From Zygaena filipendulae (Eukaryota > Arthropoda > Insecta > Lepidoptera > Zygaenidae): a DNA stretch of 64,000 nt. The notes under the pieces were generated by a model. It was not told where the DNA came from and did not search any database. It saw only the letters and a program-made list of their open reading frames with translations. Positions 40,701 to 50,179 of this stretch are shown piece after piece. Numbering within the stretch: the stretch's first letter is position 1; each line of letters begins with the position of its first letter. A program made the translations under genes and the position numbers. The stretch is taken from contig OU015662.1 in NCBI GenBank assembly GCA_907165275.2, positions 8,563,501 to 8,627,500 of the forward strand, read 5' to 3'.

Positions 40701-43700
40701 TATTTCACTAAATCGCGCTACAGAGCAATCAAAGGCCTTTGATAGAAACCAAACGCAGTATCTATACAAATCTACAAAAAGAAGTTTAACTTCACCAAAG
40801 ATTTATTATCATCGTCAATTTTGCAATTGGTTATGAATAATAATTACAATACAATACAATACAATACAATATACTTTATTGCACCAAAGGAGTTTCACAA
40901 CATTAAATATAATATAAATAAATTTCAGGCAAATAGGCGGCCTTATTGCTAGAAGCAATTTTTTCAAGGCAACCTTGACGAGATAGTACAGAGAATTCAT
41001 TACATTCATACATACAGTGGGTGGGTGCAGGCTGATACCTTGTGAGATTATAATATTATTAAATATACATACTCATAGACATTATGAAATAATAAATATC
41101 TTTAAAAATACTGATAAAAATAACGATACTAGGTACATAACAATAGATATATAGTTTAGACATAAAAACGAATACAAGTATTAATTTAAACCAGAGTATA
41201 ATATTACAGATAGGCATATAAAATATATTATACAAGAATAACAGGGAGTGTTTTCACTGGTAACCACATCTCTCATTGAAATAACGCTTTAGGTAACGTT
41301 TAAAAGTATACAGTGATTCGACTTGTCTGATGTAACCAGGCAAGGAATTCCAGAGGCGCACTCCTTCCACTGCAAAAGACTTGTCGTAAAAACGTGTTTC
41401 ATGTTTAGGGAAACAGAGAAGATTGCAACTACCCGACCTAGCCTCACGACCGATATAAAGAGGCCTGAAACTATCTTTGAGATATGCTGGTGACCTGGGA
41501 TCGTGTAGCACTTTAAATATGGTACAAAGAATGTGTGTAGTACGTCTAAGGCGAATAGGCAACCACTTGAGCTTAGCTCGGAACTCTGAGACATGGTCAA
41601 ACTTGCGCAGACCATAGATGAAACGCACGCACACATTCTGCAGCCGCTCCAGCTTGTCACATTGCTCCTCCGTCAGGTTAGTACAGCACACATCAGCATA
41701 ATCAAGGATAGGAAGGAGTAAGGATTGTGCTAAGGAGATTTTAGTGGAGATGGGGAGGAAATTTTGAAGACGACGCAGGGAACTCAGAGAAGCAAATAGC
41801 TTTCTGCTAAGTTCACCCATCTGTCGAGACCATGACAAGGTACGATCGTAAAAGAGGCCAAGGTTTTTGACGTGAGGGCAATAGGGAATGGGAGTGCCTT
41901 TAAAATTCACAGTGGGCAGAGGGCAAATTTGATCAATTCTGGAAATTTGTCCAGGTCCTCCAATAACAATGCATTGGGATTTGTTAGGATTTACATTTAA
42001 ACCATGAGAAGCGGACCAAGATTCAATTCTTCCCAAATCCGAATTCATCGCACACACCGCATGATTGAAGTTGTTGACAGTTTCCTGAGCATACAACTGA
42101 AGGTCGTCAGCATAAAGGTGATACTTGGTTGATAGAGAGTGAGTTATGGAATTTATAAAAATTGAGAATAGAAGAGGAGATAGGACGCCACCTTGAGGGA
42201 CACCAGCAGTTATGTCAGACCAACTAGAGTATATATCATCAATACGGGTACGTTGCTGGCGCCCGCTCAGATAGCTACGGAACCAAGGAATAGCAGTAGG
42301 CGATATATTAAGAGCTTCCAGTTGAGCTAAGAGAACATCGAAATCAACCGTGTTGAACGCATTGCTGAAGTCCAGTAAGGTGAGTAAAGTGACTTTCTTT
42401 TGTTCCATGCCCAAGCGAATGTCATCGGTGACTTTTAAAAGAGCAGTAGTAGTGCTGTGTCCGGGCCGGAAGCCTGACTGAAACGCGTTCAACAGGTTGT
42501 TTCGAGAAAGAAAGACGGACAACTGACTATGAACCGCTCGTTCAAGAATCTTGGAGAGAAACGGGAGAATTGAGATAGGACGATAGTGGGAAAGGGAGGA
42601 AGGGTTGCTATTTTTAGGGAATGGAATCACAATGGCTCGCTTCCAAGTCTCAGGAAAACTAGAGGAAGTTAGAGAGAAGTTCAGAATATGTGAAACTACA
42701 GGAATAATAATGTCTAAAATAGGAAATATCATTTTACGGCTAATATCGTCACTACCCACAGCGTTAGAAGAAATAGACAATATGTACCTCCTCACGTCAT
42801 TTTCGGAGATAGGAAGGAAGGAGAAAGAGTTGTATGAAGGAGGGGAGTAACTCTGGAGTCGAGAAATAGTTTCACGTTTAGTGTCACTGTCGAACTGGAG
42901 ATTGCTAGACAAAAAATGCTTGTTTAGAACTTCGGCATCCAGGTTCACTACATCCCCAGCTTCCTTACGTGGTTTTCCAACACCAAGCGTCCGGAGAAAC
43001 CTCCAAACAGATGGCGGATCACAGTCCTCAACGGAAGAGTGGATATAGCGCCGTTTTGCGTCCCTACACAAGGTGTTACAGTAGTTTCTTGTTTCAAGGT
43101 ACTTATTTTTGTTAAGTTCGGTATTCTTCCTCTTATACTTTGCTTTTGCAGTAGCCTTTTTTGTCAGGAGATTTCGGAGATCAGGAGTTAACCATGGAGC
43201 AGGGAGATATTTTACTCGCACTGCACGGACCGGAGCATGTTCCTCGTACAAGTTTACTAAAAGGGAATTGAAAGCAGTGATCTTGTCGTCAATTGTGGCT
43301 GCGTTATATACCCGTGCCCACTCCATGTTCTCGGCCCCTTCCATAAGCCTGTCGAGATCCATGTCCTTAAAATTACGCAGCATAAGCACCTTTGACTTAG
43401 GCTTAGGTGGACGAAGCTTGTAAGAAAGATAGATAAGGTCATGATAGGAAAATGCGTCAGCGTCCATCTGACCATGGTAAGCTACGTGGTCAGGCGAGGA
43501 AACTATGCAGAGGTCCAGAAGTGACGGCTGACACCCAGGAAAGTAATGAGTAGCTTTAGATGGAAGAATATGAAGATTAGAACTATTAATCAACGAACAC
43601 AACTGACGGGAGCGAAAATCGTTCTTTAACAAACATGTATTAAAATCTCCGAGTAGAATGAAATGAGAGTATATAGGAATATATTTTTCAAGGAGACAAT

Positions 43701-46700
43701 CTAGTGATGGAAAATAATTTATATTAAGATTAGGGGAGTAGAACACTCCAAGCAAAACCTTTACATGGGAGAGCGTGACTTCAACAAGCAGATGTTCAGC
43801 CGAACCGGAGTACTGAGCTGGAGATTTATTTACTATTTGAAAGGGAATATGACTTCGAAGGTATATCGCGACTCCACCACCACCCCTGCCAACCCTGTCA
43901 TTACGAATAAGATTAAATCCTGGTAAATGGTATAAAGTAGGTGCCAAGCATGGTTTCAGGAAAGTTTCAGATATGCAGATTGCATGTAGCCCGGCGACAT
44001 CGAAGGAGGCAAGAAGGTCCGCATAATGTGCTGGAACACTTTGTGCATTGATATGAATTACGTTAAAGTTATTTATCACGACATCAGTAAAAATTGTCTT
44101 GATTTGATGGCAAAGTGGGACATGAGCACTCCGGGAATCGTCACCGTCACTACTACCATCAGAATATAACGCATCCTTATGGTTACCAGTGCTAGTAGTT
44201 GATATCATTTAATACAAGTATGATATAAAACAATAAATCTTAATAAACAAAACAATAATAAAATAAAATAAGTAAGATAAATACAGTACAAGTAAAATAA
44301 ACAATTTATAAGGCCAGCAACAAAGGTATCACCCACCAGCAACCCTGTAAGAAATTTACATTTAAAATAGAACCTATAGCTTAAAGAAAGATCAACCAAA
44401 AAAAATTAAAATTAAAAAAAAAAGAGGAGAAAAAAATAAATAAATAAATAAATATATACATACACATACAAAAATATAAATATCTGTATATATACACGTA
44501 TAAATTCTTAACTCAAACAAAATGGGTAGTCTTCGACCGGATTAAACATAATATGATATTAAAAATATATGAACATAATATTATCGTCATCATCTAATGG
44601 TAGGTAAGCTTCCATCGAGCGCTTAGCTCTACATGACTCTATAAACAAGTGGGCGACATTGTTTTGTTCGGTTAACCCGACTCGTTAATCGTTACCAGGG
44701 ACTCTGGAAACGAAAGAACATTACCTACATTTCAGAATCTAGATTCGAGATAATTGACCCACTTTTGAAATCAACTAAAGTAACCTAGCCTCCATTACCG
44801 TAAGATTCCCCGCTGGAACTTTTATTGTCTTATTGGCGAACCATTTTATACGATGTCAATAAAAATTCGAGAAAAGAAACATTAAGTTTGTGAATAAAAC
44901 ATTTTTATTGATACATTTTCAGAGCGATCGGTTGGCGATTAGGACTGCAGGCGGTGACTGGAGTTGTTTTTGTGACGTTCATACTTGGCACTTTCTACCG
45001 ATCGGCGTCACTGTACCATCCGCAGAGACGGGCCATACTGCACCTTAAGAATCAGAACAAAATCAAACGGAAAATGAAAGATCGGGCCAAGTTCGATGAT
45101 AGACAACCTTTCTTCGACTTTTCAACTCTAAAGTCGAAAACTGTCAGGATTCTGCTCGTGTCGACAGGGATATCGGCGTTCGGTATAAACACGCCGATTT
45201 TTTATCTGGCGTATCATGCTGAAGAAGAAGGTACCTACCTACCTAATAAAAATAATTCATAATATCTGAACCCATACTAATTGTATGCTATATCTACTCA
45301 TATACTTGTATCGTGGAAACATAGTAATACAATAGAGTAGGTACCTAAGTAGGTACATTTTTACTACACAGAATACGAACTTACGCTGCGCGCTGTCAAA
45401 TTGTCTACAATGTTGAAAATTCTCGCCAGATATGCTTTTCAATTTTGCTTTCCTTCCCTTGCAAATACACTTAAGTCATTCTTGAGTGTGTTTGCAGATT
45501 CTATAGGTAGATAGGACGAGCACACTAATGCCCGTGACATTATCAAATTTTATCTTTTTAGTGGTCGTAGTCCGTAGTGCAACTATTACAATTTTTCTTA
45601 TGAACTTTGACTTTCGTTCAACCACAGATAGGAACTTACATAGGTTCACAATTTAAACTAATTATTAATACTGAAGTTCGCGATGAATAAACTTTCATTG
45701 GAGTTTTGAATACTTATTTGCGCAATGTCGTATTCCGCAACAGTTCGTACGAAAGCGTGATGGGATCACGATCCACGCGTCATGCATCAGAGGCACGTTA
45801 TCCCCTCTGATAATTATTTATCTGACATCTCTCACGATGTTCTTTGGTAGTGTGTATTTTATAAAGGTCTCAAAGGTCTATCTTAGTGTGCTCTCAAAAA
45901 ATAAAAAAGAATATGCACTTTCATGCTTTCTACCTAAGTAGATAAGTTAGCGTTAGTTCGAAGATTATTGAATCATAAATAAGGTAGATAATTAAAATTA
46001 GATAAAGCCTCACAGAGGTTCAATTCTGCTCGGGCAAAATTCAAAGTTGGACCACTCTCGTTTTATAAGGGTCTTCCCACATACGTATAGATAGGTATCG
46101 GTACTAGCATACTCGCAATGAGCCACCGATCAGCAACAAAGCATACCTATTATGAGAGGAAATCCTTAACGATGAGATCCTTAAGGCTGTATATGAACGT
46201 GTTATTAGTCCATATGTCTTTTAGGATCTCAGCTAAACTATTGTGATTTTTTTTTTATTTACCTACTCCATTGTTGCAACTATACTGTATCATAAGATGT
46301 GTTTTTGTGGTCTGAAATAAACACACGTTATCCAACTACATTTCATTTTGAAGGTCTCGGCGATACGGCTGAGCTACTCCAAGCGTACTTGGGACTGGCT
46401 TGGGCTGTGGGCTGCACCGCCTTTGGTCTGCTGGTCCGGCAGAACTCGGCCGAATGCCGGATAGCGAGGCAGTACCTGACGCAGGCGGCTGTGTTCGTGT
46501 GCGGGCTGGCCACTCTTGCCCTCACGGCGGTCGAAAGATCTTACATCGGATACGTTATGTTCGCTTGGATATATGGTAAGTTACAGGTTATGATAGATAC
46601 CTAGGTAGATAAGCTCACGCCTGTCTCTGAGAAGGATAGACAGAAACTATGGACCTTACAAACCTTCGCTTCGCCACCTCCAAATTACATATTCCTTCTC

Positions 46701-49700
46701 ATTTTTGAGGAAGTGCTAGCAGAGCACTTCCTTAACCAAACCACGTACGACCGTTTGATCGTACGTCCTCCTCAGATGACCTCCTGTAAACACACTAACT
46801 CTATGTACTTTACTAGCTGTTCCCTATGGTTTCAACCAGGTTAATTTGCGAGTCCGCCCAAAAACTCCATGAAATCCGTTCTTAGCTGACGTCTCCTAAC
46901 TCTTTGTAAAATACACCTAATGCTTAATACCTAATGCCAATACAATAAATAAATATGATATTTCAAAACTTATCCAAGGATTCCGTAGCCTTTCATTTGG
47001 ATACTATTGGCACACTATAAGACGTATACCTATTGTACCTACTTATTTTGGGAGGAACGTGCGATCTATGAACCACTAAACTGCAGAGTGCTTTATGGGA
47101 TTAATTTCAGGTATATTTTGTGGTGGATACCACTACTCCTTGAAGATGTATACGTATGAGCGAGTGAGGTCCAGGAACTTCGCGAGGACATGGGGCTTCG
47201 TGCAGTGTTCGCAGGCGGTGCCGATCGCTATTGGAGTACCGTTATCAGGTGAGCCATTGATACATTCGCCAGTAACTTGAAAAAAAAAGGTATTCGTCGC
47301 AGTACTTAATCTGGAGGTGACAACCTGCTTACCTTACCTTTTGCCATTACAAATTTTATGTACCTACCTAATAGAAAGATGTAAACTATAGTTATTAAAC
47401 TTAGCTACTGAATATGCAAAATAAGGACAATTTTAATCGTATTGGTAGGTATTATAGTAAATGTGAGCTACTAGCATAAACTATCCAACTCGTTCGTCAA
47501 AGTCCTGCCATTTTATTCTTTCACCTTCTAGGTGTAGGTAGGTAAAAAAAAATCTGTTACCTAAGGCCGTTTGTCCACCGCCGCCGTCACCGTCACGTCA
47601 ATAGTTTTCATTGGTTATCTGTTTTTTGTTTTTACTTATTAATAAAGCTATTTCTATTGTCCTCAGGGTACATAAATGTGGGTTGCGGAGGCAAGGCAGG
47701 CTACTATTTTAGTTCCACGTGCTCGCTGATAGGCTCGCTGTCGCTGTTCTGTATCGACCTGCATCGGCGAAGGGTCAACCACAAACACGCACGGTAAATA
47801 CAAACGGTCACAGTTTTAGAATCAAACCTAAATTACGCACTCGCAACGCAACTAACGTGACCATAATTATATACAAGCAATAAACGGTAAAGTTTGGATA
47901 GATTTTATGAAATTTTTTTCAATAAAGTACAGTCAAGTACCCACAAGTGTGTACGGAACCCTCGTTGCTCGTACATATATATTATGACCGACTTTTGGCC
48001 GGTTTTTGTTTCTATATCGGAAATCTCACCTCTGAATCGTCATCGTTAACTTTTTTTCAAACAGTATTTAACGTTTGTTTTGCATGTAGAGAAAACGGTG
48101 GGCCAGCATGCGAGTCGGCCTGCGCTCCGTCGCGACGTAGCCACAGCCACGAGCGCGAGCCGCGCACCGCCGCCGGCGCAGCCACTGCGCTGGGTGAGAA
48201 CTTGATAACAAGCCTATATTATAATTGACAATTGGACCACGAGGATTGTTCGTGGTCCAACTACTTGGTGATCAAACTTGTTTGGCAAATCAGTACCTAT
48301 CTACAACAGTACCTACCGAAGCCTAAAATTTATTTAATAGGGAACATAAATTCCATCTTGTATGTTACACTTAATTATACCTAGGAATTGCCCCAATTTA
48401 ATAGAAATTCGCGCGCAATTCAAAGGTTTACGTTCGCGTGTTCTCTGTGTGGCGATTTTTACGTAGCTGATTGAACGAGGTACACTCGTACTTGGATGTT
48501 TAGTTTATCCATGATATGTAATAAAGTTCTAGGTGCGGAGCTGGTAGCGCCGGGCAGGGCCAGCCGCGACCTCCTGTTGGACAACATAGGGCCGGGCAGC
48601 CTCGGCTCCCCGCCGCCCAACGTGCCCCCCGAGCTGACCTGCATCAGCGAGGAGGGCGGCCTGGACCTCGACCTGGACCTAGACATACCGGAGCATCTGC
48701 TCGACGATTTGGACTGCGGCGGCGATTGCATCACCAGCTGCAATAAGGTAGGTACTTCACTACATCCTTACTATTATAAATGCGAAAGTGTTTGTTGGTT
48801 CTTTTGTTTAAAGTTACACTTTCACGCCTTAACGGCTGAACCGATTATCATGAAATTTTGCACACACATTATCAGGGGTACCTACAGAGAAGGACAAACG
48901 ATACTCTTTATCCCGGAATTCCCGCGGGAACTCCGATATTTTTGTGCTAGTATTAATAATACTAGGAACAGCTAGTATTATTATAAAACAAAGTCCTCCG
49001 CCGCGTCTGCCTGTTTGCTCACGATAAACTCAAAAACTACTGAACGAATTTTAAGGCGGTCTTCACCAATAGATAGAGTGATTCAAGAGAAAGATTTGTC
49101 TGCATAGTTATCGTGAAATTTCTGCGGGAACTACGAAATTATTGCGAGTGAAACCGCGGGGGACAGCTAGTACTGCATATTACACGTATAGAAAAACGAA
49201 TCGTTTATCATTGTGGTAAAAATATTAGCCGGTTTCTGAACGAGAATAGAAGACGAGCGTAGCCATACGCACGCAATATACATATATTATAATGTTGAAA
49301 ATGTTGTTCTCTTTGGATGTGGATTCTCAAATCTCAAGAATAATGGGGATCGTAAAGCAATAAACAACATGCCTCAACAATATCGCGTTACAGCGGGTAT
49401 TCAGCGTCTTATTTGGAAATCGTTAAGTTGTCAGCATTAAATAACATGCAGTTGTGACATAGCATGAAAAAGGCTAATTATCGCGTTTTTAAATAGAAAA
49501 TCTTGACCGCATCTTCTTTCAGGTGGAGAACTACTTAATGCTAAGCGAATACGAGAACAACTTGATAGCGGAGATGCCACACTTGAACGAGCGCCGCGGC
49601 AGGCGGTGGTCTGTGGTGACGGGCAACTCCACGACGCCGCAGTCGCCGCCGGTGCCGGAGACCAAGCACTCGCCCGAACACAACACCAAAAACTCCATCA

Positions 49701-49768
49701 AGTGGAAGAAAAAGTGCCATAACACAAACAATAGACTGATAACAGTGATCAACGAGGCGTCGCTGTGA
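25325..49768 (+). CDS. Monocarboxylate-transporter-like (SLC16/MFS) membrane protein, whole gene, 10 coding exons
   Basis: Joined exons 25325-25607, 33453-33626, 40278-40437, 44923-45230, 46354-46575, 47111-47248, 47667-47793, 48090-48193, 48533-48747 and 49523-49768 give one open frame of 658 codons. All junctions are GT...AG and keep phase. The N-terminal region has the SLC16 signature EGGWGW (residues 50-55) at the start of TM1. The second family motif, YFKRRR (174-179), precedes TM5. A basic cytosolic loop (about 245-270) separates two six-helix bundles, and the C-terminal tail of about 190 residues is hydrophilic. The role is probably plasma-membrane transport of a small organic acid or related solute; the substrate cannot be read from sequence. 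By manual alignment the TM8 Asp/Arg pair of vertebrate MCT1 is replaced by Trp325 and Cys329. The start is the first in-frame ATG after a stop at 25307-25309. I do not assign a Drosophila orthologue. Confidence 0.9.
26440..26519 (+). mobile_element. LINE 3' end fragment with (TTTGA)n tail
   Basis: GTGCAATAAAGTATATTTGA plus TTTGA pentamers. It closely matches the 3' end of the intact LINE, GTGCAATAAAGTATATTGTA, with a different pentamer. Confidence 0.6.
26589..26815 (+). repeat. GC-palindromic repeat, diverged
   Basis: Head AGCTGTTGTCCACGGTTTTA, core TTCCCGCAGGAATTGC; the tail is degenerate. It lies in transporter intron 1. Confidence 0.55.
27690..27772. repeat. (ACAT)n / (CATA)n microsatellite
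   Basis: Imperfect tetranucleotide array with interspersed TATACA units. It gives long spurious Tyr/Cys/Ile-type ORFs on both strands. Confidence 0.8.
28401..28765 (+). repeat. GC-palindromic repeat plus adjoining repeat ending in (GACA)n
   Basis: A clean head (AGCTGTGCCCCACGGTTTCG, TTCCCGCGGGAATTCCGGGA) to about 28550. A second repeat follows, ending CCTTCAGTAGTTTTTGACCC and a GACA array (28735-28762). Confidence 0.65.
30720..31035 (+). repeat. GC-palindromic repeat with a duplicated head
   Basis: Two heads (from 30722 and about 30860) precede one full tail ending TTTCACATTTGTAATATTAG. The same double-head arrangement recurs at 57878-58250. Confidence 0.65.
32873..33060 (+). mobile_element. 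CRE-carrying MITE family, copy C (partial)
   Basis: The right half of the family: TGACGTCACGCGACATTTCG at 32918-32937, then CTACAAGACGGACTTC near the end. The first CRE-like site is decayed to TGCCGTCA. Confidence 0.6.
33453..33626 (+). CDS. MCT-like gene, coding exon 2
   Basis: Acceptor TTTCAG ends at 33452 and donor is ATG|GTAAGT. Encodes residues 95-152 covering TM2 and TM3 (LGAISAGVALALSP and VVGGLVAALGCLF), with the loop CVRKSTR between them. Frame is kept on both sides (phase 1 in, phase 1 out). Confidence 0.9.
35690..35865 (-). mobile_element. tRNA-derived SINE on the minus strand
   Basis: In reverse it has an A-box-like TAGCCGAATTTGG (35852-35840) and a B-box-like GGTTCGATTCA (35806-35796), with a T/A-rich distal tail. 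The SINE family is different from that at 38.9 kb. Confidence 0.6.
37324..37380. repeat. 14-bp perfect inverted repeat around a 29-base spacer
   Basis: ACTTATTTAGTCCC at 37324-37337 and its inverse at 37367-37380. It is probably part of an old MITE of about 580 bp (37290-37870) with further repeated blocks. Confidence 0.6.
37940..38335 (+). repeat. Three partial GC-palindromic repeats in tandem
   Basis: GGAATTCCGGGATAAA-type cores at about 37972 and 38085, a decayed one at 38215, and three copies of GTCACTCAGGATCAC. Confidence 0.6.
38921..39190 (+). mobile_element. tRNA-derived SINE, full length
   Basis: The tRNA-like head has a good A box (TGGCGCAGAGG, 38931-38941) and a perfect B box (GGTTCGATTCC, 38975-38985). 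About 200 bases of unrelated body follow, ending in ATT repeats. It is not a functional tRNA: no clean anticodon arm or acceptor closure. A fragment of the same body lies inverted at about 57070-57118. Confidence 0.8.
40278..40437 (+). CDS. MCT-like gene, coding exon 3
   Basis: Acceptor TTCCACAG ends at 40277 and donor is CAG|GTAACA. Encodes TM4 (GTVVGVGVGL), the SLC16 motif YFKRRRELVEIF and the start of TM5 with its Gly-rich face (SGSGLGI). The motif normally reads YFxKRRxLAxG, so LVEIF is a divergent end. Confidence 0.9.
40846..44410 (-). mobile_element. Non-LTR retrotransposon (CR1/Jockey-type LINE) in transporter intron 3
   Basis: The minus-strand element has an intact EN+RT ORF (44208-41254), a 3' UTR, a GCAATAAAG signal and a 3' tail of ATTGT pentamers (about 40846-40872). 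A microsatellite tail rather than poly(A) is typical of CR1-like clades. No ORF1 is seen upstream of the start codon, so the copy is probably 5'-truncated or ORF1 is unrecognised. The 5' edge is uncertain. The element lies antisense to the host gene. Confidence 0.85.
41254..44208 (-). CDS. LINE ORF2-type protein: AP endonuclease plus reverse transcriptase, 984 aa, intact
   Basis: The N-terminal part is an exonuclease-endonuclease-phosphatase domain (about residues 45-265). It shows NAQS, ISETF, RGGGGVAIY and the LLGDFN motif (GDFN at 187-190). The central part is a reverse transcriptase (about 505-790), with LSHYRPISIL, FQSGFRPGHS, the motif A aspartate in LLDFSNAFNTVD, GVPQGGVLSPLLF and the catalytic YADD at 699-702. 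The C-terminal region ends with the usual LWNSLP...FKRYLK block. There is no RNase H domain. The protein makes cDNA by target-primed reverse transcription. With no stop or frameshift over nearly 3 kb, the insertion is young or recently active. Confidence 0.92.
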   Translation of the reverse strand: MISTTSTGNHKDALYSDGSSDGDDSRSAHVPLCHQIKTIFTDVVINNFNVIHINAQSVPAHYADLLASFDVAGLHAICISETFLKPCLAPTLYHLPGFNLIRNDRVGRGGGGVAIYLRSHIPFQIVNKSPAQYSGSAEHLLVEVTLSHVKVLLGVFYSPNLNINYFPSLDCLLEKYIPIYSHFILLGDFNTCLLKNDFRSRQLCSLINSSNLHILPSKATHYFPGCQPSLLDLCIVSSPDHVAYHGQMDADAFSYHDLIYLSYKLRPPKPKSKVLMLRNFKDMDLDRLMEGAENMEWARVYNAATIDDKITAFNSLLVNLYEEHAPVRAVRVKYLPAPWLTPDLRNLLTKKATAKAKYKRKNTELNKNKYLETRNYCNTLCRDAKRRYIHSSVEDCDPPSVWRFLRTLGVGKPRKEAGDVVNLDAEVLNKHFLSSNLQFDSDTKRETISRLQSYSPPSYNSFSFLPISENDVRRYILSISSNAVGSDDISRKMIFPILDIIIPVVSHILNFSLTSSSFPETWKRAIVIPFPKNSNPSSLSHYRPISILPFLSKILERAVHSQLSVFLSRNNLLNAFQSGFRPGHSTTTALLKVTDDIRLGMEQKKVTLLTLLDFSNAFNTVDFDVLLAQLEALNISPTAIPWFRSYLSGRQQRTRIDDIYSSWSDITAGVPQGGVLSPLLFSIFINSITHSLSTKYHLYADDLQLYAQETVNNFNHAVCAMNSDLGRIESWSASHGLNVNPNKSQCIVIGGPGQISRIDQICPLPTVNFKGTPIPYCPHVKNLGLFYDRTLSWSRQMGELSRKLFASLSSLRRLQNFLPISTKISLAQSLLLPILDYADVCCTNLTEEQCDKLERLQNVCVRFIYGLRKFDHVSEFRAKLKWLPIRLRRTTHILCTIFKVLHDPRSPAYLKDSFRPLYIGREARSGSCNLLCFPKHETRFYDKSFAVEGVRLWNSLPGYIRQVESLYTFKRYLKRYFNERCGYQ
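44923..45230 (+). CDS. MCT-like gene, coding exon 4
   Basis: Acceptor TTTTCAG ends at 44922 and donor is AAG|GTACCT. Encodes TM6, the long basic cytosolic loop (QNKIKRKMKDRAKF) and TM7 (ILLVSTGISAFGINTPIFYL). In the family this loop joins the two six-helix halves. The LINE-containing intron lies immediately upstream. Confidence 0.9.
46354..46575 (+). CDS. MCT-like gene, coding exon 5
   Basis: Acceptor TTTTGAAG ends at 46353, where AAG is a weaker acceptor than CAG. The donor is ATG|GTAAGT. Encodes TM8 (LLQAYLGLAWAVGCTAFGLLV), a loop rich in charged residues and TM9 (AAVFVCGLATLALTA), then the start of TM10. Confidence 0.9.
47111..47248 (+). CDS. MCT-like gene, coding exon 6
   Basis: Acceptor ATTTCAG ends at 47110 and donor is CAG|GTGAGC. 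Encodes the end of TM10 (FCGGYHYSLKMYTYE), a loop with RVRSRNFART and TM11 (WGFVQCSQAVPIAIGVPLSG). The arrangement matches the conserved TM10-TM11 region of SLC16 proteins. Confidence 0.9.
47667..47793 (+). CDS. MCT-like gene, coding exon 7
   Basis: Acceptor TCCTCAG ends at 47666 and donor is ACG|GTAAAT. Encodes the Gly-rich turn and TM12 (GYYFSSTCSLIGSLSLFCID). A basic stop-transfer patch with three consecutive arginines marks the cytosolic side and the start of the tail. Confidence 0.88.
48090..48193 (+). CDS. MCT-like gene, coding exon 8 (cytosolic tail)
   Basis: Acceptor TGCATGTAG ends at 48089 and donor is CTGG|GTGAGA. Encodes 34 residues rich in Ser, Arg, His and Ala, with no fold I recognise. 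Support is the kept phase on both sides and a high GC content unlike the surrounding intron. This is the least certain exon of the set and could be alternatively spliced. Confidence 0.75.
48533..48747 (+). CDS. MCT-like gene, coding exon 9 (acidic Leu/Asp tail segment)
   Basis: Acceptor TTCTAG ends at 48532 and donor is AAG|GTAGGT. Encodes a tail segment that includes a Pro-rich patch and a Leu-Asp run (LDLDLDLDIPEHLLDDLD). The pattern suggests a short linear interaction motif or sorting signal; no function is assigned. Confidence 0.82.
48763..49172 (-). repeat. Two adjacent GC-palindromic repeats in transporter intron 9
   Basis: Reverse-oriented copies with heads at about 48975 and 49170. 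The first begins 16 bases after exon 9 and would be read in-frame if the donor were skipped. Confidence 0.65.
49523..49768 (+). CDS. MCT-like gene, coding exon 10 with stop
   Basis: Acceptor TTTCAG ends at 49522. Encodes the last 81 residues, beginning VENYLMLSEYENNLIAEMPHL, followed by a basic Ser/Thr/Pro-rich stretch, and ends in TGA at 49766-49768. The opening acidic-tyrosine stretch looks like a helical or sorting motif. A polyadenylation hexamer follows 45 bases later. Confidence 0.88.
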   Translation: MENYLMLSEYENNLIAEMPHLNERRGRRWSVVTGNSTTPQSPPVPETKHSPEHNTKNSIKWKKKCHNTNNRLITVINEASL

Positions 49769-49812
49769 ACCCCGGACTACCTGTGTGCATACGGCCTAGC
49801 TTATTGTTAGAC

Positions 49813-49818
49813 AATAAA
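49813..49818 (+). terminator. Poly(A) signal AATAAA of the MCT-like gene
   Basis: AATAAA lies 45 bases after the transporter stop codon in AT-rich sequence. The cleavage site itself is not visible. Confidence 0.6.
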
Positions 49819-50068
49819 TAGAATTTGTTACATGTATAGTGTATGAGTTATGACCTATTTAACCTCATTAATTTATTTGATGCGTGTGAATAGTAGAAAT
49901 TGTGTATGTTCAATATAATTTATTACATTACTGTTATCTCATTCATTCTGCCCTATAATATGTTTTTTCCATCGCAAAATACGAAAAATTAAGGTAAGTA
50001 AAACAAGATTTTTACAAGTGGGTATAATCAAATATAATCGATAATAATTAAAATACAATAAAATATGT

Positions 50069-50074
50069 TTTATT
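50069..50074 (-). terminator. Candidate poly(A) signal of the DRAM-like gene
   Basis: AATAAA on the minus strand about 106 bases past the distal TGA. Other A/T hexamers occur nearby, so the choice is tentative. Confidence 0.4.
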
Positions 50075-50179
50075 ATTGACATTGGTTACGTTTATAATAT
50101 ATTAATAAATAATTATTTAGGTACATCTTATTAGGCTTTCAATAGGGAATACTGGATTTACAAACAAATCGTGTTAGGA

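Larger units (their letters stand above)
49769..50179. other. Tail-to-tail intergenic gap between the two genes
   Basis: Only about 410 bases separate the transporter stop from the distal TGA of the DRAM-like gene on the opposite strand. The gap is very AT-rich, carries poly(A) hexamers for both strands and shows no repeat or RNA gene. Confidence 0.6.

Noticed and set aside
41289..43475. Several ORFs overlapping the LINE in other frames
   Set aside because: Shadows of the 984-codon endonuclease/reverse transcriptase frame.
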